From: Propionibacteriales bacterium
GTDB taxonomy: Bacteria; Actinomycetota; Actinomycetes; Propionibacteriales; Nocardioidaceae
Direction: 5' to 3'
NCBI GenBank assembly: GCA_026392465.1
Contig: JAPLCA010000015.1
Span: 1-64,000 of the forward strand
Length of the DNA: 64,000 bases
The notes below the pieces were generated by a model. It was given only the letters and a program-made list of their open reading frames with translations, ran no database searches and was not told the origin of the DNA. Position numbers and translations under genes: made by a program. Shown in pieces: positions 23,450-31,989 of this stretch (the stretch's first letter is position 1; every line of letters starts with the position of its first letter).

Positions 23450-24700
23450 GTGCGCGTCGCCCTGTTGTCGTACCGCAGCAAGCAGCACGTGGGTGGCCAG
23501 GGCGTCTACGTCGAGCACCTGAGCCGAGGCCTCGTCGAGGCGGGCCACGACGTCGAGGTGATCTCCGGGCAGCCCTATCCCGTGGGCCTCGACCCGCGCG
23601 TCCGGCTCACCCGGCTGCCCAGCCTCGGCATCTACGACGAGCCCGACCCGTTCAAACCGCCCGCGCCCTGGACGCTGCGCAGCGTCCCCGACGTCGTCGA
23701 GTGGGTCCTCAGCGTCACCGGCGCGTTCGGCGAGCCGCTCACGTTCACGCTGCGGGCGGACCGTCACCTGCGCGAGCGCGTGGGCGAGTTCGACGTCGTG
23801 CACGACAACCAGAGCCTCGGGTGGGGGCTGCTCGCGCTGCGCCGACGGCTGCCGCTCGTCGCCACGATCCACCACCCCATCAGCCGCGACCGGAAGGTCG
23901 AGCTCGAGGCCGCCCGCGGCTGGCGGAAGCTGTCCGTCGCCCGCTGGTACTCCTTCGTCGGCATGCAGGCCCGTGTGGCCCGGCGTCTGCCGTTCGTCGT
24001 CGGCGTGTCGACGGTGGCCACCGACGACACCGTCACCGACTTCGGCATCGACCCCGAGCGCATCCGCGTCGTCCCGCTCGGCGTCGACACCGACCTCTTC
24101 ACCCCGGGCGGCGACCGCGTCCCGGGCCGCATCGTCGCCGTCGCCTCCGCCGACAAGCCGCTCAAGGGGGTGGCGCACCTGCTCGACGCCCTGGCGAAGG
24201 TCCGGGTCGAGCACCCCGACGTCGAGCTGCAGCTGGTCTCCTCCGTCGAGCCGGGTGGCGCCACCGACCGCCGCATCGACGCGCTGGGCCTGCGCGACTG
24301 CGTGACCACGCACAGCGGTCTGGAGGCCGAGCAGATCGCCGACCTCATGCGCTCGGCCGAGGTCATGTGCGTGCCGTCGCTCTACGAGGGCTTCTCGCTG
24401 CCGACCGTCGAGGCGCTCGCCAGCGGCACCGCCGTCGTGGCCAGCCGGGCAGGCGCCATCCCCGAGGTCGTCGGCGACGGCGAGGACGGCGATCCGTGCG
24501 CCGTGCTCGTGGAGCCGGGTGACCCCGAGGAGCTCGCGTCGGCCATCTCCGCCCTCCTCGACGACCCCGACCGCCGCACCGCCCTCGGTGCCGCCGGCCG
24601 GGCCCGCGCCCTCGAGCGCTACAGCTGGACCTCGGTGGCGCGCGCCACCGCTGACGTGTACGACGAGGCGATCCGCAGGTTCGCCGGCAAGGAGCAGTGA
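23450..24700 (+). CDS. Family 4 glycosyltransferase
   Basis: A 416-residue GT-B enzyme. The N-terminal acceptor domain begins VRVALLSYRSKQHVGGQGVYVEHLSRGL. The C-terminal nucleotide-sugar domain has RIRVVPLGVDTDLFTPG and the E-x7-E motif SLYEGFSLPTVEALASG (about residues 308-324). The GTG at 23450 follows GAAGG. It heads a tight four-gene unit with two methyltransferases and a toroid protein, suggesting a glycosylated, methylated small molecule. The acceptor is unknown. Confidence 0.88.
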   Translation: MRVALLSYRSKQHVGGQGVYVEHLSRGLVEAGHDVEVISGQPYPVGLDPRVRLTRLPSLGIYDEPDPFKPPAPWTLRSVPDVVEWVLSVTGAFGEPLTFTLRADRHLRERVGEFDVVHDNQSLGWGLLALRRRLPLVATIHHPISRDRKVELEAARGWRKLSVARWYSFVGMQARVARRLPFVVGVSTVATDDTVTDFGIDPERIRVVPLGVDTDLFTPGGDRVPGRIVAVASADKPLKGVAHLLDALAKVRVEHPDVELQLVSSVEPGGATDRRIDALGLRDCVTTHSGLEAEQIADLMRSAEVMCVPSLYEGFSLPTVEALASGTAVVASRAGAIPEVVGDGEDGDPCAVLVEPGDPEELASAISALLDDPDRRTALGAAGRARALERYSWTSVARATADVYDEAIRRFAGKEQ

Positions 24701-24701
24701 C

Positions 24702-25418
24702 GTGCTGACCGTCGACTTCGACCGCCTCCGGGTGGGCGCCCGCACCCGGTTCATCGACGTGGGGGCCGGTGCCGGTCGCCACAGCTACGAGGCGCTGCGC
24801 CGGGGTGCCGACGTGACCGCGTTCGACCTCGACGAGGTCGAGCTCAAGGGCGTCGACGAGATGTTCGAGGCGATGCGTCTCGAGGGCCAGGTGCCGGAGT
24901 CCGGCCGGGGGACCGTGCAGGCCGGCACCATCCTCGACATGCCGTACGCCGACGGCAGCTTCGACGTCGTGCTCGCCTCGGAGATCCTCGAGCACGTCCC
25001 GGAGGACGTGCAGGCGATCAGCGAGCTCGTGCGCATCCTGGCCCCGGGCGGCACGCTGGCCGTCACGGTGCCGCGGCACTGGCCCGAGAAGGTCTGCTGG
25101 ATGCTCTCGGACGAGTACCACGCCAACGAGGGCGGCCACATCCGCATCTACAAGGCCAGCGAGCTCGACGCCACGCTGCGCGCCGAGGGACTCGTGCACA
25201 CGCACACGCACCACGCGCACGGTCTGCACGCGCCGTACTGGTGGATCAAGTGCGCGGTCGGCGTCGAGCGCGACCAGCACCCCGCTGTCCGTGCGTACCA
25301 CCGGCTGCTGGTGTGGGACATGATGAAGGCGCCCCGCACCACGCGCGTGGCCGAGAAGGCGCTCAACCCGCTGCTCGGCAAGAGCGTCGCGCTGTACTAC
25401 ACCAAGCCGCTCGCCTGA
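24702..25418 (+). CDS. Class I SAM-dependent methyltransferase
   Basis: A 238-residue Rossmann methyltransferase. SAM-binding motif I is FIDVGAGAGRHSYEALRRG (residues 18-36), the acidic loop is TAFDLDEVEL, and motif IV/V is SFDVVLASEILEHVPEDVQAISELVRILAPGG. It starts one base after the stop of the glycosyltransferase gene. The C-terminal part (HTHTHHAHGLHAPYWWIKCAVG) is His-rich and not typical of ubiquinone-type enzymes. The substrate is unknown. Confidence 0.85.
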   Translation: MLTVDFDRLRVGARTRFIDVGAGAGRHSYEALRRGADVTAFDLDEVELKGVDEMFEAMRLEGQVPESGRGTVQAGTILDMPYADGSFDVVLASEILEHVPEDVQAISELVRILAPGGTLAVTVPRHWPEKVCWMLSDEYHANEGGHIRIYKASELDATLRAEGLVHTHTHHAHGLHAPYWWIKCAVGVERDQHPAVRAYHRLLVWDMMKAPRTTRVAEKALNPLLGKSVALYYTKPLA

Positions 25419-25419
25419 C

Positions 25420-26505
25420 GTGACGCTCCCGACCGCCCGCTGGGGGGACCTCCCGCTCGCGGGGGCCGCGCTCGCGCTGCCAGGCGTGCTCGACGCCGGG
25501 CAGGTGCAGGCCACCGCCGACACCATCGTGGCCGTGCAGCGGCCCGACGGGTCGATCCCCTGGTTCGAGGGCCACCACCTCGACCCGTGGGACCACCTGC
25601 AGGCGGCGATGGGCCTCGCCGTCGCCGGACGCCGCGAGGAGGCGCAGGCGGCCTACGCGTGGAGCCGCGGCGCGCAGCGGCCCGACGGGTCGTTCGCGAC
25701 CGAGTACGTCGACGGCGTGGTCACGGTGCCGGCCACCGACGCGAACTTCACCGCCTACGTCGCGACCGCGGTCTGGCACCACTGGCGACTCACCGGCGAC
25801 GTCGCGTTCGTCGAGGACATGTGGCCGACGGTGCGCGCGGCGCTCGACGTCGTGCTCGAGCTGCAGGAGCCCGCCGGGCCCGTGCGCTGGTCGCGCGGGG
25901 CCGAGGGCGACGTCGCGGACGAGGCGCTCGTGACCGGCAACGCCAGCATCCACCTCAGCCTGCGCTGCGGGGTCGCGCTGGCCCACGTCGTCGGCGAGCA
26001 CGTGCCGGCCTGGCGCGACGCCGCCGTGCGGCTGCGTCGCGCGCTCGACCACGAGCCGCACCGCTTCGCCGACAAGGCCCGCTTCTCGATGGACTGGTAC
26101 TACCCGGTGCTCGGCGGGGCGCTGCCCGCGGCCGTCGCGGCGGCTCGCCTGGACGCCCGCTGGGACGACTTCGTCGTGCCCGGCTTCGGTGCCCGGTGCG
26201 TCGACGACAGCCCGTGGGTCACCGGCGGCGAGACCTGCGAGCTGGTCCTCGCGCTCGACGCCGTCGGCCGCGACGCCGACGCCCGTCGCATCCTCGGCGA
26301 GATCCAGGTGCTGCGCCGCGACGACGCGACCTACTGGACCGGCTACGTCTACCCGGACGAGACGTACTGGCCGGTCGAGCAGACCACCTGGACCGCCGGC
26401 ACCGTCCTGCTCGCGGTCGACGCGCTCACCCGCACCACACCCGCGAACGGCCTGTTCCGTGGCGACGGCCTGCCGCTGCTGACCACCGACGAGGAGCGCC
26501 CGTGA
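25420..26505 (+). CDS. Alpha/alpha-toroid protein (prenyltransferase- or GH15-like)
   Basis: A 361-residue helical-repeat protein. The repeated QRPDGSIPWFEG and QRPDGSFATEYV are the hairpin turns of an (alpha/alpha) barrel, as in terpenoid cyclases, prenyltransferase beta subunits and glucoamylase-type hydrolases. Acidic residues occur in DHLQAAMGLAV, ETCELVLALDAVG and DETYWPVEQTTWTAG. Automated annotation often calls such proteins prenyltransferase. The position beside a glycosyltransferase makes a glycoside-acting role at least as likely. It starts one base after the preceding stop and overlaps the next gene by GTGA. Confidence 0.7.
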   Translation: MTLPTARWGDLPLAGAALALPGVLDAGQVQATADTIVAVQRPDGSIPWFEGHHLDPWDHLQAAMGLAVAGRREEAQAAYAWSRGAQRPDGSFATEYVDGVVTVPATDANFTAYVATAVWHHWRLTGDVAFVEDMWPTVRAALDVVLELQEPAGPVRWSRGAEGDVADEALVTGNASIHLSLRCGVALAHVVGEHVPAWRDAAVRLRRALDHEPHRFADKARFSMDWYYPVLGGALPAAVAAARLDARWDDFVVPGFGARCVDDSPWVTGGETCELVLALDAVGRDADARRILGEIQVLRRDDATYWTGYVYPDETYWPVEQTTWTAGTVLLAVDALTRTTPANGLFRGDGLPLLTTDEERP

Positions 26506-27140
26506 GCGAGCCCGACCCCGCGCTCGACCTGCCCGGCGATCTGCGCAGCGTCGCCGACGACGTGCGCGGCTTCCTGCCCGACGACGAGGCCGACGCCCTG
26601 CGCGAGGCGGCCGGCGCCCACCTGCGGCCCGGCGGCGTGGCCGTCGAGATCGGCAGCTACTGCGGCAAGTCGGCCGTCCACCTCGGGCACGTCGCCCGGT
26701 TGCGGGGTGCGCGGCTGGTGACGATCGACCACCACCGCGGCTCCGAGGAGCAGCAGTCCGGGTGGGAGTACCACGACACGTCCCTCGTCGGCACCGACGG
26801 ACGGATGGAGACGTTGCCCTTCCTGCGCGAGACGCTGTCGCGCGCCGGGCTCGAGGACGTCGTCGACGTCGTCGTCGCCCGCTCGCCCGACGTCGCGTCG
26901 TGGTGGGGTCGCGAGCTCGACCTGGTGTTCGTCGACGGCGGCCACACCGACGAGCACGCCCAGGGCGACTACGACGGCTGGGCCCGCTGGGTGCGCCCGG
27001 GTGGCGCCCTGGTGATCCACGACGTCTTCCCCGACCCGGCCGACGGCGGCCAGGCGCCCTACCGCATCTACCTGCGTGCCCTCGACGACGGCTTCACCGA
27101 GGTCGGCCACACCGGCTCCCTCCGGGTCCTGCGCCGCTGA
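26502..27140 (+). CDS. Class I SAM-dependent methyltransferase, Methyltransf_24-like
   Basis: A 212-residue enzyme. Motif I GVAVEIGSYCGKSAVHLGHVA (about residues 44-64), the acidic end of beta 2 LVTIDHHRGSEEQQ, and ELDLVFVDGGHTDEHAQGDYDGWARWVRPGGALVIHDVF fit metal-dependent O-methyltransferases of the CmcI/Methyltransf_24 type. The DGGH and HDVF residues could hold a metal. It closes the four-gene unit, and a long palindrome lies 28 bases after its stop. Confidence 0.82.
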   Translation: MSEPDPALDLPGDLRSVADDVRGFLPDDEADALREAAGAHLRPGGVAVEIGSYCGKSAVHLGHVARLRGARLVTIDHHRGSEEQQSGWEYHDTSLVGTDGRMETLPFLRETLSRAGLEDVVDVVVARSPDVASWWGRELDLVFVDGGHTDEHAQGDYDGWARWVRPGGALVIHDVFPDPADGGQAPYRIYLRALDDGFTEVGHTGSLRVLRR

Positions 27141-27168
27141 CCCCTCCCCCACCCCGCCCCCCACCCCG

Positions 27169-27227
27169 CTGAGTGTGACGTTTGGGGCCCAGATCGCCGC
27201 GATCTGGGCCCCCAACGTCACACTCAG
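27169..27227. terminator. 59-bp palindrome between convergent genes
   Basis: The arms 27169-27197 and 27199-27227 are complementary over 29 bp with one mismatch. The left arm begins CTGAGTGTGACG and has GGGGCCCAGATCG inside. It lies between the methyltransferase stop (27140) and the stop codon of the opposite gene (27224-27226), which is inside the right arm. It fits a bidirectional terminator and is the same kind of element as 63560-63620. Confidence 0.75.
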
Positions 27228-28960
27228 GGGGAGAGGGGGCGCTCGAGGAGGGCGTTGAGGCGGTCGATGAGCTGCTGGAAGCGCTGCCGGGCGTCGGCGT
27301 CGACGGTCTCGAGGACCCGCGACCTCTCGCGCAGGAGGTGGGCGGCGGGCTGGAAGCGGTCGAAGCGGTGGCCCAGGACCGTCTCGGCCTGGTGGACGAT
27401 GCGTCGCCGCGGCGGCGTGCGCAGGAACCGCTTCCCGACCAGCCTGCGGTGCGAGACCACCGGACCGCCCGACTCGGCCAGCAGCCTCAGGTACCACTCG
27501 GCGTCGAAGAGGTCCTCCAGGTCGGCGTCGAGCGTGCCCGTGAGGTCGGTGAGGGGCACCAGGTGGTCGGCGGAGATCGCCCCGCGGTTCACGAGCTCCT
27601 CCACGGCTCCGCGCGACCCGGCCGGACCGTCCATCAGCACCGTCGCCGACGTCGCCGTCGTGCCGAGCAGGGCGAGGGTCGTCGGCAGCCCGGAGGCGCC
27701 GCCCATGGGCGTCACCGTCCAGCGCGGGTCGAGCGCGCGGCCGCCCTCAGCGCGGAGCAGGTCGCCCATGACGGTGAGGTAGGTGACGTCCGACGGCGAC
27801 GACACGAGCAGCTGGTGCGGGCTGCTGACGAGCGTGCGGGCCAGGTCGGCGCCCAGTGCGGCGAGCAGCGGCACCGTCGTCTCCGAGCCGGCGCTCCACA
27901 GCTCGGAGCTGACCGTGGTGCCACGGTCGCCGACGTTCTCGAGCACCCGGCACCGGGAGAGGCGCCCGGCGTCGACGAGGTAGGGCGAGTGCGTCGAGTA
28001 GACCACCTGGTGGTGGGGCTCGAGCTGCTCCTTCAGGTACCGCAGCAGGTCGCCCTGGGCGTTCGCGTGCAGGTTCATGCCCGGCTCGTCCAGCAGCACG
28101 ACCCTGCGCTCCTGCCCCGCGAACTCCGAGAAGGCGGCGAGGAAGGAGAAGAACCAGAGGAAGCCGCTCGAGCGCTCGGCGACGTTCAGGCTGACGCCCC
28201 GACGCTCGTCGCGCACCCTGACGTGCAGCCACGGCTCCGGCGTGGCCAGGCCCACCGTCTCCAGGGCGAGCTCGACGGACAGGTCGCGGTTCTGGCTCCA
28301 GTACGCGAGGAGCTGGTCGGTCAGACGGGTCGCGGCGGCGGCGAGGGCGGCCTGGTGCGCGTCGAGGTCGTCCGCGCCGAACGACGCGTCGGCGACGCCG
28401 GCGAGCCGCAGCAGGGCCAGCGCCGTGCGCTCGGACGGGTAGAGGTCCGCCGCGTCGAGCTCCTGCAGACGTCGGATCGAGACGCTCCCCGGCAGCACGT
28501 TGTGGTCGTCGAAGTACTGGAAGCCCGGCAGCATCGAGGTGAGGGCGGCGAGCGTCGGGGCCGAGACGTCCAGAGGCGTGCCGTCCTCGTCGACCGCCCA
28601 GTGCAGCGTGTCGTCGCCGTAGCGGCGGCTCACGTACAGCGGCGTCGTCGGCAGCAGCTCGCCGGTGCGCTCCAGCCGTTGACGGTCCGCGTAGTCGAGC
28701 TCGACCTCGAGCGTCACCGGCCGGACGTCGTCGATCCGGTCGCGGTCCGCCCCGAGGTCGCGGCGGGGGTAGTCGCGGCGGGCGGTGAACGCCGTCGGGT
28801 GCCCGCTCGGCAGCGGGTTGGCGCGGTAGAGGGCCTGCAGCATGGCCGTCTTGCCCGACTCGTTCTTGCCGACGAGCGTGGTGAGGCCCTCGTCGAGCGC
28901 GAGGCGCCCCGAGTCCTGCACGGACATGACCTTGCGGACCCGTGCAGCGACCAGTCGCAT
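27224..28960 (-). CDS. OLD-family ATPase with C-terminal Toprim nuclease domain
   Basis: A 578-residue protein. The N-terminal SMC/ABC-type ATPase has Walker A GKNESGKTAML (31-41), Walker B VVLLDEPGMNLHA and the H-loop STHSPYLVD. The C-terminal half has a Toprim-like order: LLVSSPSDVTYLTVMGDLL, TPMGGASGLPTTLALLG and VLMDGPAG. OLD proteins are DNA exonucleases or nickases. Some act against phage together with a UvrD-type helicase (Gabija), but no helicase gene is beside this one. It stands alone on its strand. Confidence 0.82.
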   Translation of the reverse strand: MRLVAARVRKVMSVQDSGRLALDEGLTTLVGKNESGKTAMLQALYRANPLPSGHPTAFTARRDYPRRDLGADRDRIDDVRPVTLEVELDYADRQRLERTGELLPTTPLYVSRRYGDDTLHWAVDEDGTPLDVSAPTLAALTSMLPGFQYFDDHNVLPGSVSIRRLQELDAADLYPSERTALALLRLAGVADASFGADDLDAHQAALAAAATRLTDQLLAYWSQNRDLSVELALETVGLATPEPWLHVRVRDERRGVSLNVAERSSGFLWFFSFLAAFSEFAGQERRVVLLDEPGMNLHANAQGDLLRYLKEQLEPHHQVVYSTHSPYLVDAGRLSRCRVLENVGDRGTTVSSELWSAGSETTVPLLAALGADLARTLVSSPHQLLVSSPSDVTYLTVMGDLLRAEGGRALDPRWTVTPMGGASGLPTTLALLGTTATSATVLMDGPAGSRGAVEELVNRGAISADHLVPLTDLTGTLDADLEDLFDAEWYLRLLAESGGPVVSHRRLVGKRFLRTPPRRRIVHQAETVLGHRFDRFQPAAHLLRERSRVLETVDADARQRFQQLIDRLNALLERPLSP

Positions 28961-29055
28961 GCCTCGAACCTCCCTGGGTGGTGCCGGCAGGAGACAGGCT
29001 ACTGGTCCGGACGCCGGTGTCCGCGACCTCGACGCAGTCTCCGTAGCCTGGTCCG

Positions 29056-29841
29056 GTGGACGACGTGACCGCAGGGGTGCTGCTGTTCCTCGCCGCGGCG
29101 GCCTTCGTCGCCGGGTGGGTCGACGCGGTGGTCGGCGGGGGCGGGCTGGTGCAGCTGCCTGCGCTGCTCGTCGCGTTCCCGCAGGCGGCGCCGGTGCAGC
29201 TGCTCGCGACGAACAAGGTCGGCTCCATCGCCGGCACCACGACGTCGAGCCTGACCTACCTGCGGCGCGTCCGGCTCGACCTGCGCACGGCCGCCCCGCT
29301 CGCCGCGGCGGCGTTCGTCGGCTCGCTGCTGGGGGCGGTCGTGGCGTCGTGGATCCCGAGAGCGGCGTTCAACCCGGTGATCCTGGTGGTGCTGGTCGCC
29401 GTCGGCCTGTTCACGGTGCTGCGACCGGAGCTGGGCCAGGTGGCCGCGCTGCGCTTCGACGGGCGCCACCACTACGCGGCCGCGCTCTGCATCGGGGCCG
29501 GTGTCGGCTTCTACGACGGGGCGCTCGGGCCGGGGACGGGCTCGTTCTTCGTGTTCGCGCTGGTGGGGGTGCTGGGCTACGGGTTCCTCGAGGCCAGCGG
29601 CAAGGCGAAGCTCGCGAACTTCGCGACGAACCTGGCCGCGCTCGCCGTGTTCGTGCCCCAGGGCGTGGTGATGTGGCAGGTGGCCGCGGTGCTCGCGGTG
29701 TGCAACGTGGCGGGCGGCTACCTCGGCGCCCGGCTGGCGGTGGCCCGCGGCAGCCGGTTCGTGCGGGCGGTGTTCGTGGTGGTCGTGTGCGCCTTCACGC
29801 TGCGGATCGGGTGGGACACCTGGCAGCAGCTCATCGGCTGA
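29056..29841 (+). CDS. TSUP-family permease (TauE/SafE)
   Basis: A 261-residue membrane protein with about eight helices. The two half-repeats begin AGWVDAVVGGGGLVQLPALL and CIGAGVGFYDGALGPGTGSFFVFAL, the paired glycine-rich motifs of sulfite/sulfonate/organic-anion exporters of the TauE/SafE family. TAGCCT at 29044-29049 stands six bases before the GTG, so the transcript is probably leaderless. The transported ion cannot be deduced. Confidence 0.9.
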   Translation: MDDVTAGVLLFLAAAAFVAGWVDAVVGGGGLVQLPALLVAFPQAAPVQLLATNKVGSIAGTTTSSLTYLRRVRLDLRTAAPLAAAAFVGSLLGAVVASWIPRAAFNPVILVVLVAVGLFTVLRPELGQVAALRFDGRHHYAAALCIGAGVGFYDGALGPGTGSFFVFALVGVLGYGFLEASGKAKLANFATNLAALAVFVPQGVVMWQVAAVLAVCNVAGGYLGARLAVARGSRFVRAVFVVVVCAFTLRIGWDTWQQLIG

Positions 29842-29849
29842 ACCCTGCC

Positions 29850-29879
29850 GCTGGTTCCCATCATCTGATGGGAACCAGC
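29850..29879 (+). terminator. Perfect 30-bp palindrome after the TSUP gene
   Basis: GCTGGTTCCCATCA (29850-29863) and its exact complement (29866-29879) flank the two bases TC, eight bases after the stop codon. It fits an intrinsic terminator hairpin without a T-tract. Confidence 0.7.
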
Positions 29880-29892
29880 AGCCCACCTCGGG

Positions 29893-29954
29893 AGTCCCTC
29901 GCTCACCCTGGGAGCCGTCCTCAGGGGAGTGAGGGACTTCCAGGGTGAGTGCGA
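29893..29954 (-). terminator. Interleaved stem region behind the zinc-free ribosomal operon
   Basis: AGTCCCTC (29893-29900) pairs with GAGGGACT (29931-29938), while GCTCACCCTGG (29901-29911) pairs with CCAGGGTGAG (29940-29949). The second stem can extend to TCGC/GCGA with one bulge. The stems interleave, so they are alternative folds or a pseudoknot. The block starts five bases after the rpmJ stop and is presumably its terminator. Confidence 0.5.
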
Positions 29955-29958
29955 CGGA

Positions 29959-30081
29959 TCAGCCCTGGCGAGCCTTGAGGCGCGGGTTCTGCTTGTTGAT
30001 GACGTAGGTGCGACCGCGACGGCGCACCACCTGCGAGCCGGGCTGGTTCTTCAGCGAGCGCAGCGAGTTGCGGACCTTCAT
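29959..30081 (-). CDS. rpmJ: 50S ribosomal protein L36, zinc-free paralogue
   Basis: A 40-residue large-subunit protein ([29 protein letters not shown]...). It has no cysteine, whereas the usual L36 carries a CCHC zinc site; the longer 40-residue form without zinc is the C-minus paralogue made when zinc is scarce. GGAGGAACC stands before the ATG. It is the last gene of the leftward Zur-type operon. Confidence 0.93.
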   Translation of the reverse strand: MKVRNSLRSLKNQPGSQVVRRRGRTYVINKQNPRLKARQG

Positions 30082-30123
30082 GGTTCCTCCTGGAGTGGTG
30101 CTGGTGGGTGGGCGTGCGGCAGG

Positions 30124-30291
30124 TCAGACACCGTCGACGAGACCGCGGTGCACGGCCTTGACGAGCCGCCGCGGGACGTGGACGGTGCGGCCGTCGACGG
30201 TCACCGGCACGAGGTCGGGCCGGGTGGCCTTCCACTGCGACCGGCGGTGGCGGGTGTTGCTGCGTGAGGTCTTGCGCTTGGGGACTGCCAT
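30124..30291 (-). CDS. rpmF: 50S ribosomal protein L32, zinc-free paralogue
   Basis: A 55-residue protein ([25 protein letters not shown]...). The N-terminal signature is that of L32, but the paired cysteines of the zinc-binding form are missing. It lies between the COG0523 gene and rpmJ with short spacers and a GGAGGAACC ribosome binding site like that of rpmJ. Confidence 0.93.
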   Translation of the reverse strand: MAVPKRKTSRSNTRHRRSQWKATRPDLVPVTVDGRTVHVPRRLVKAVHRGLVDGV

Positions 30292-30303
30292 GGTTCCTCC
30301 TGG

Positions 30304-31437
30304 TCAGGCGGCGCGGCGGACGTCGCCGAGCCAGGGTTGGAGGCCGTCCTCGACGACCTCCCAGTACGGGCCGCGCTCGGCCATCTCGGTGTCGGTGAGC
30401 AGGCAGTGCTCGAAGGCGGCCTGCACGTCGTCGGGCGTGCTCGCGAGCGGTCCCGACACCAGTCCGTGCACGACGATGCGGGTCAGCGGGGCGCTGGCAC
30501 CCCAGGGTGACGCCGTGCCGATGCTCAGCTGGCCGCCGGCTCCGTCCCACACGCACACGTCGGCGGGACGGCTGGGCAGCCAGAACGACCCGCGGGACCG
30601 GCGGGGTCCGCCGCCGATGCGCTCGATGCTCTCCAGCAGCCGGTCGGGGTGGAACGGGCGGTCCGAGCGCAGGTCGAGCGTCCAGACGTGCTCGGATGCG
30701 TACCGCGGCAGCTCGCCCCGGCGGACGACGTCGACCCAGGCCTCGGTCACGGCGTGCAGGTGCGCACCGTCGACGAGCGGACCGGCGTCGAGGGCCGACG
30801 GGTCGCCGACGACGGGCACCTGCGGTCGGGCGAGCGCGCGGAGCAGGTCGCGGGCGTCCGGGGAGGACGTCCCGGCGAGGACGACGGCGTCGGCGTACTC
30901 GACGATCGCGGCAGCGGTCTCGGCCACGCCGCGGGTGTCGTCCTCGCTGGTGTGCAGGGACCGTTCGTGGAGCAGGTCGTCGCCCAGCAGGTCGGCCAGC
31001 ACGGTCTCGCCGTCGAGGGCGGCGACGACGGCGGCCACGTGCACGTGGGGCGCGACGTCGGCGTAGGACTCGATGACCCGGCAGGCCTGGAGCGCCTCGG
31101 CGGCGACGGGCAGGTGCGCGACGACGGTGCCCCAGCGGCCGCTGGCGGCAAGCCGCTCGAGGGTCGGCACGACGTCCTCGCGCAGCGCGCAGGCGACGCA
31201 GGCGTGCTCGAGCTCGTGCACGTGGCGCTCCACGACACCGGTGAGGTCGCTGACGACGCGCGTGAGCTGCTGGCTCTCCACGTCGAGGGTGTGGCGGACG
31301 ACGACGGCGGAGGGCAGGTCGAACTGCAGGCCGACGGTGACGGCCTCCATGGCCGCGTCGCCGATGCCGGTCACCAGCACGGCGGGGACGCTGCGCTCGA
31401 GGATCCGGCGACGACTGCGACGAGGGGCGGGGCTCAT
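30304..31437 (-). CDS. COG0523/CobW-family protein with degenerate P-loop
   Basis: A 377-residue protein in the place of the Zur-controlled COG0523 GTPases found with C-minus ribosomal genes. Normal members have GxxGxGKT and a CxCC metal motif. Here the P-loop region reads [15 protein letters not shown] without the Lys-Thr, and the metal motif reads [10 protein letters not shown], with the middle Cys replaced by Ala. The C-terminal CobW_C domain ([18 protein letters not shown] onwards) is intact. It may bind zinc without acting as a normal GTPase. Mycobacterial operons of this kind encode a factor for ribosome hibernation; a similar role is possible. Its start overlaps the L31 stop. Confidence 0.82.
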   Translation of the reverse strand: MSPAPRRSRRRILERSVPAVLVTGIGDAAMEAVTVGLQFDLPSAVVVRHTLDVESQQLTRVVSDLTGVVERHVHELEHACVACALREDVVPTLERLAASGRWGTVVAHLPVAAEALQACRVIESYADVAPHVHVAAVVAALDGETVLADLLGDDLLHERSLHTSEDDTRGVAETAAAIVEYADAVVLAGTSSPDARDLLRALARPQVPVVGDPSALDAGPLVDGAHLHAVTEAWVDVVRRGELPRYASEHVWTLDLRSDRPFHPDRLLESIERIGGGPRRSRGSFWLPSRPADVCVWDGAGGQLSIGTASPWGASAPLTRIVVHGLVSGPLASTPDDVQAAFEHCLLTDTEMAERGPYWEVVEDGLQPWLGDVRRAA

Positions 31438-31697
31438 CGTCCGGCCTGCCCGTAGCGCCGCCGGAAGCGCTCGACGCGGCCCTCGGTGTCGACGACGCGC
31501 CCGCGGCCGGTCCAGAACGGGTGGCTCGCGCTCGAGATCTCGACGTCGACGACCGGCAGCGTGCGTCCGTCGACCTCGACGGTGGGCTGGTCGGCGGGCA
31601 GCCGCTCGGGCAGCGTCGAGCGGGTGACGAGCAGGAGGTCGCCGGAGCGGTCGCGGAAGGCGACCTCCTCGTAGCGGGGGTGCTGGTTCTTCTTCAC
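31434..31697 (-). CDS. rpmE2: 50S ribosomal protein L31 type B
   Basis: An 87-residue protein with the type B signature ([16 protein letters not shown]..., [26 protein letters not shown]). It has no cysteines, so this is the zinc-independent form that replaces zinc-binding L31 during zinc limitation. The start is GTG at 31697 with GGAGA upstream. It is first in the leftward operon, directly at the Zur-type box. Confidence 0.94.
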   Translation of the reverse strand: MKKNQHPRYEEVAFRDRSGDLLLVTRSTLPERLPADQPTVEVDGRTLPVVDVEISSASHPFWTGRGRVVDTEGRVERFRRRYGQAGR

Positions 31698-31718
31698 GAA
31701 AGATCTCCGGTAGTCTGT

Positions 31719-31733
31719 TGCGAACGATTGTCA
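31719..31733. promoter_or_regulatory. Probable Zur box between divergent ribosomal-protein operons
   Basis: TGCGAACGATTGTCA matches the actinobacterial Zur consensus TGAAAATGATTTTCA at 11 of 15 positions and sits in the 55 bp between rpmE2 and rpmB. A -10-like TAGAAT for the leftward operon lies right beside it at 31739-31734. One site could silence both operons when zinc is plentiful. Confidence 0.75.
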
Positions 31734-31752
31734 TTCTACACAGGAGGTCGCC

Positions 31753-31989
31753 GTGTCGCGCACCTGCCAGGTCACGGGGGCCACCCCCGGCTTCGGCCAC
31801 CACGTCTCGCACTCGCACCGTCGCACCAAGCGACGCTTCGACGTCAACGTCCAGAAGAAGCGGTACTGGGTGCCGAGCCTCGGCCGCCACGTCACGCTCA
31901 CGCTCAGCGCGCGCGGCATCAAGACGGTCGACGTCCGCGGCATCGACGCCGTGGTCGCCGACATCCTCGCCCGAGGGGAGAGGCTCTGA
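31753..31989 (+). CDS. rpmB: 50S ribosomal protein L28, zinc-free paralogue
   Basis: A 78-residue protein ([29 protein letters not shown]...). Only one cysteine of the usual two CxxC pairs is left, as in C-minus L28. The GTG start follows AGGAGG. It is first gene of the rightward operon and its stop overlaps the rpmG start (TGATG). Confidence 0.93.
   Translation: MSRTCQVTGATPGFGHHVSHSHRRTKRRFDVNVQKKRYWVPSLGRHVTLTLSARGIKTVDVRGIDAVVADILARGERL

Noticed and set aside
27224..28960. A Gabija defence system
   Set aside because: Only the OLD-type gene is present; no UvrD-like helicase follows in either direction.
27182..29068. A 628-codon frame on the plus strand
   Set aside because: It is the complement of the OLD nuclease gene; the minus-strand frame has Walker A, Walker B and Toprim motifs.
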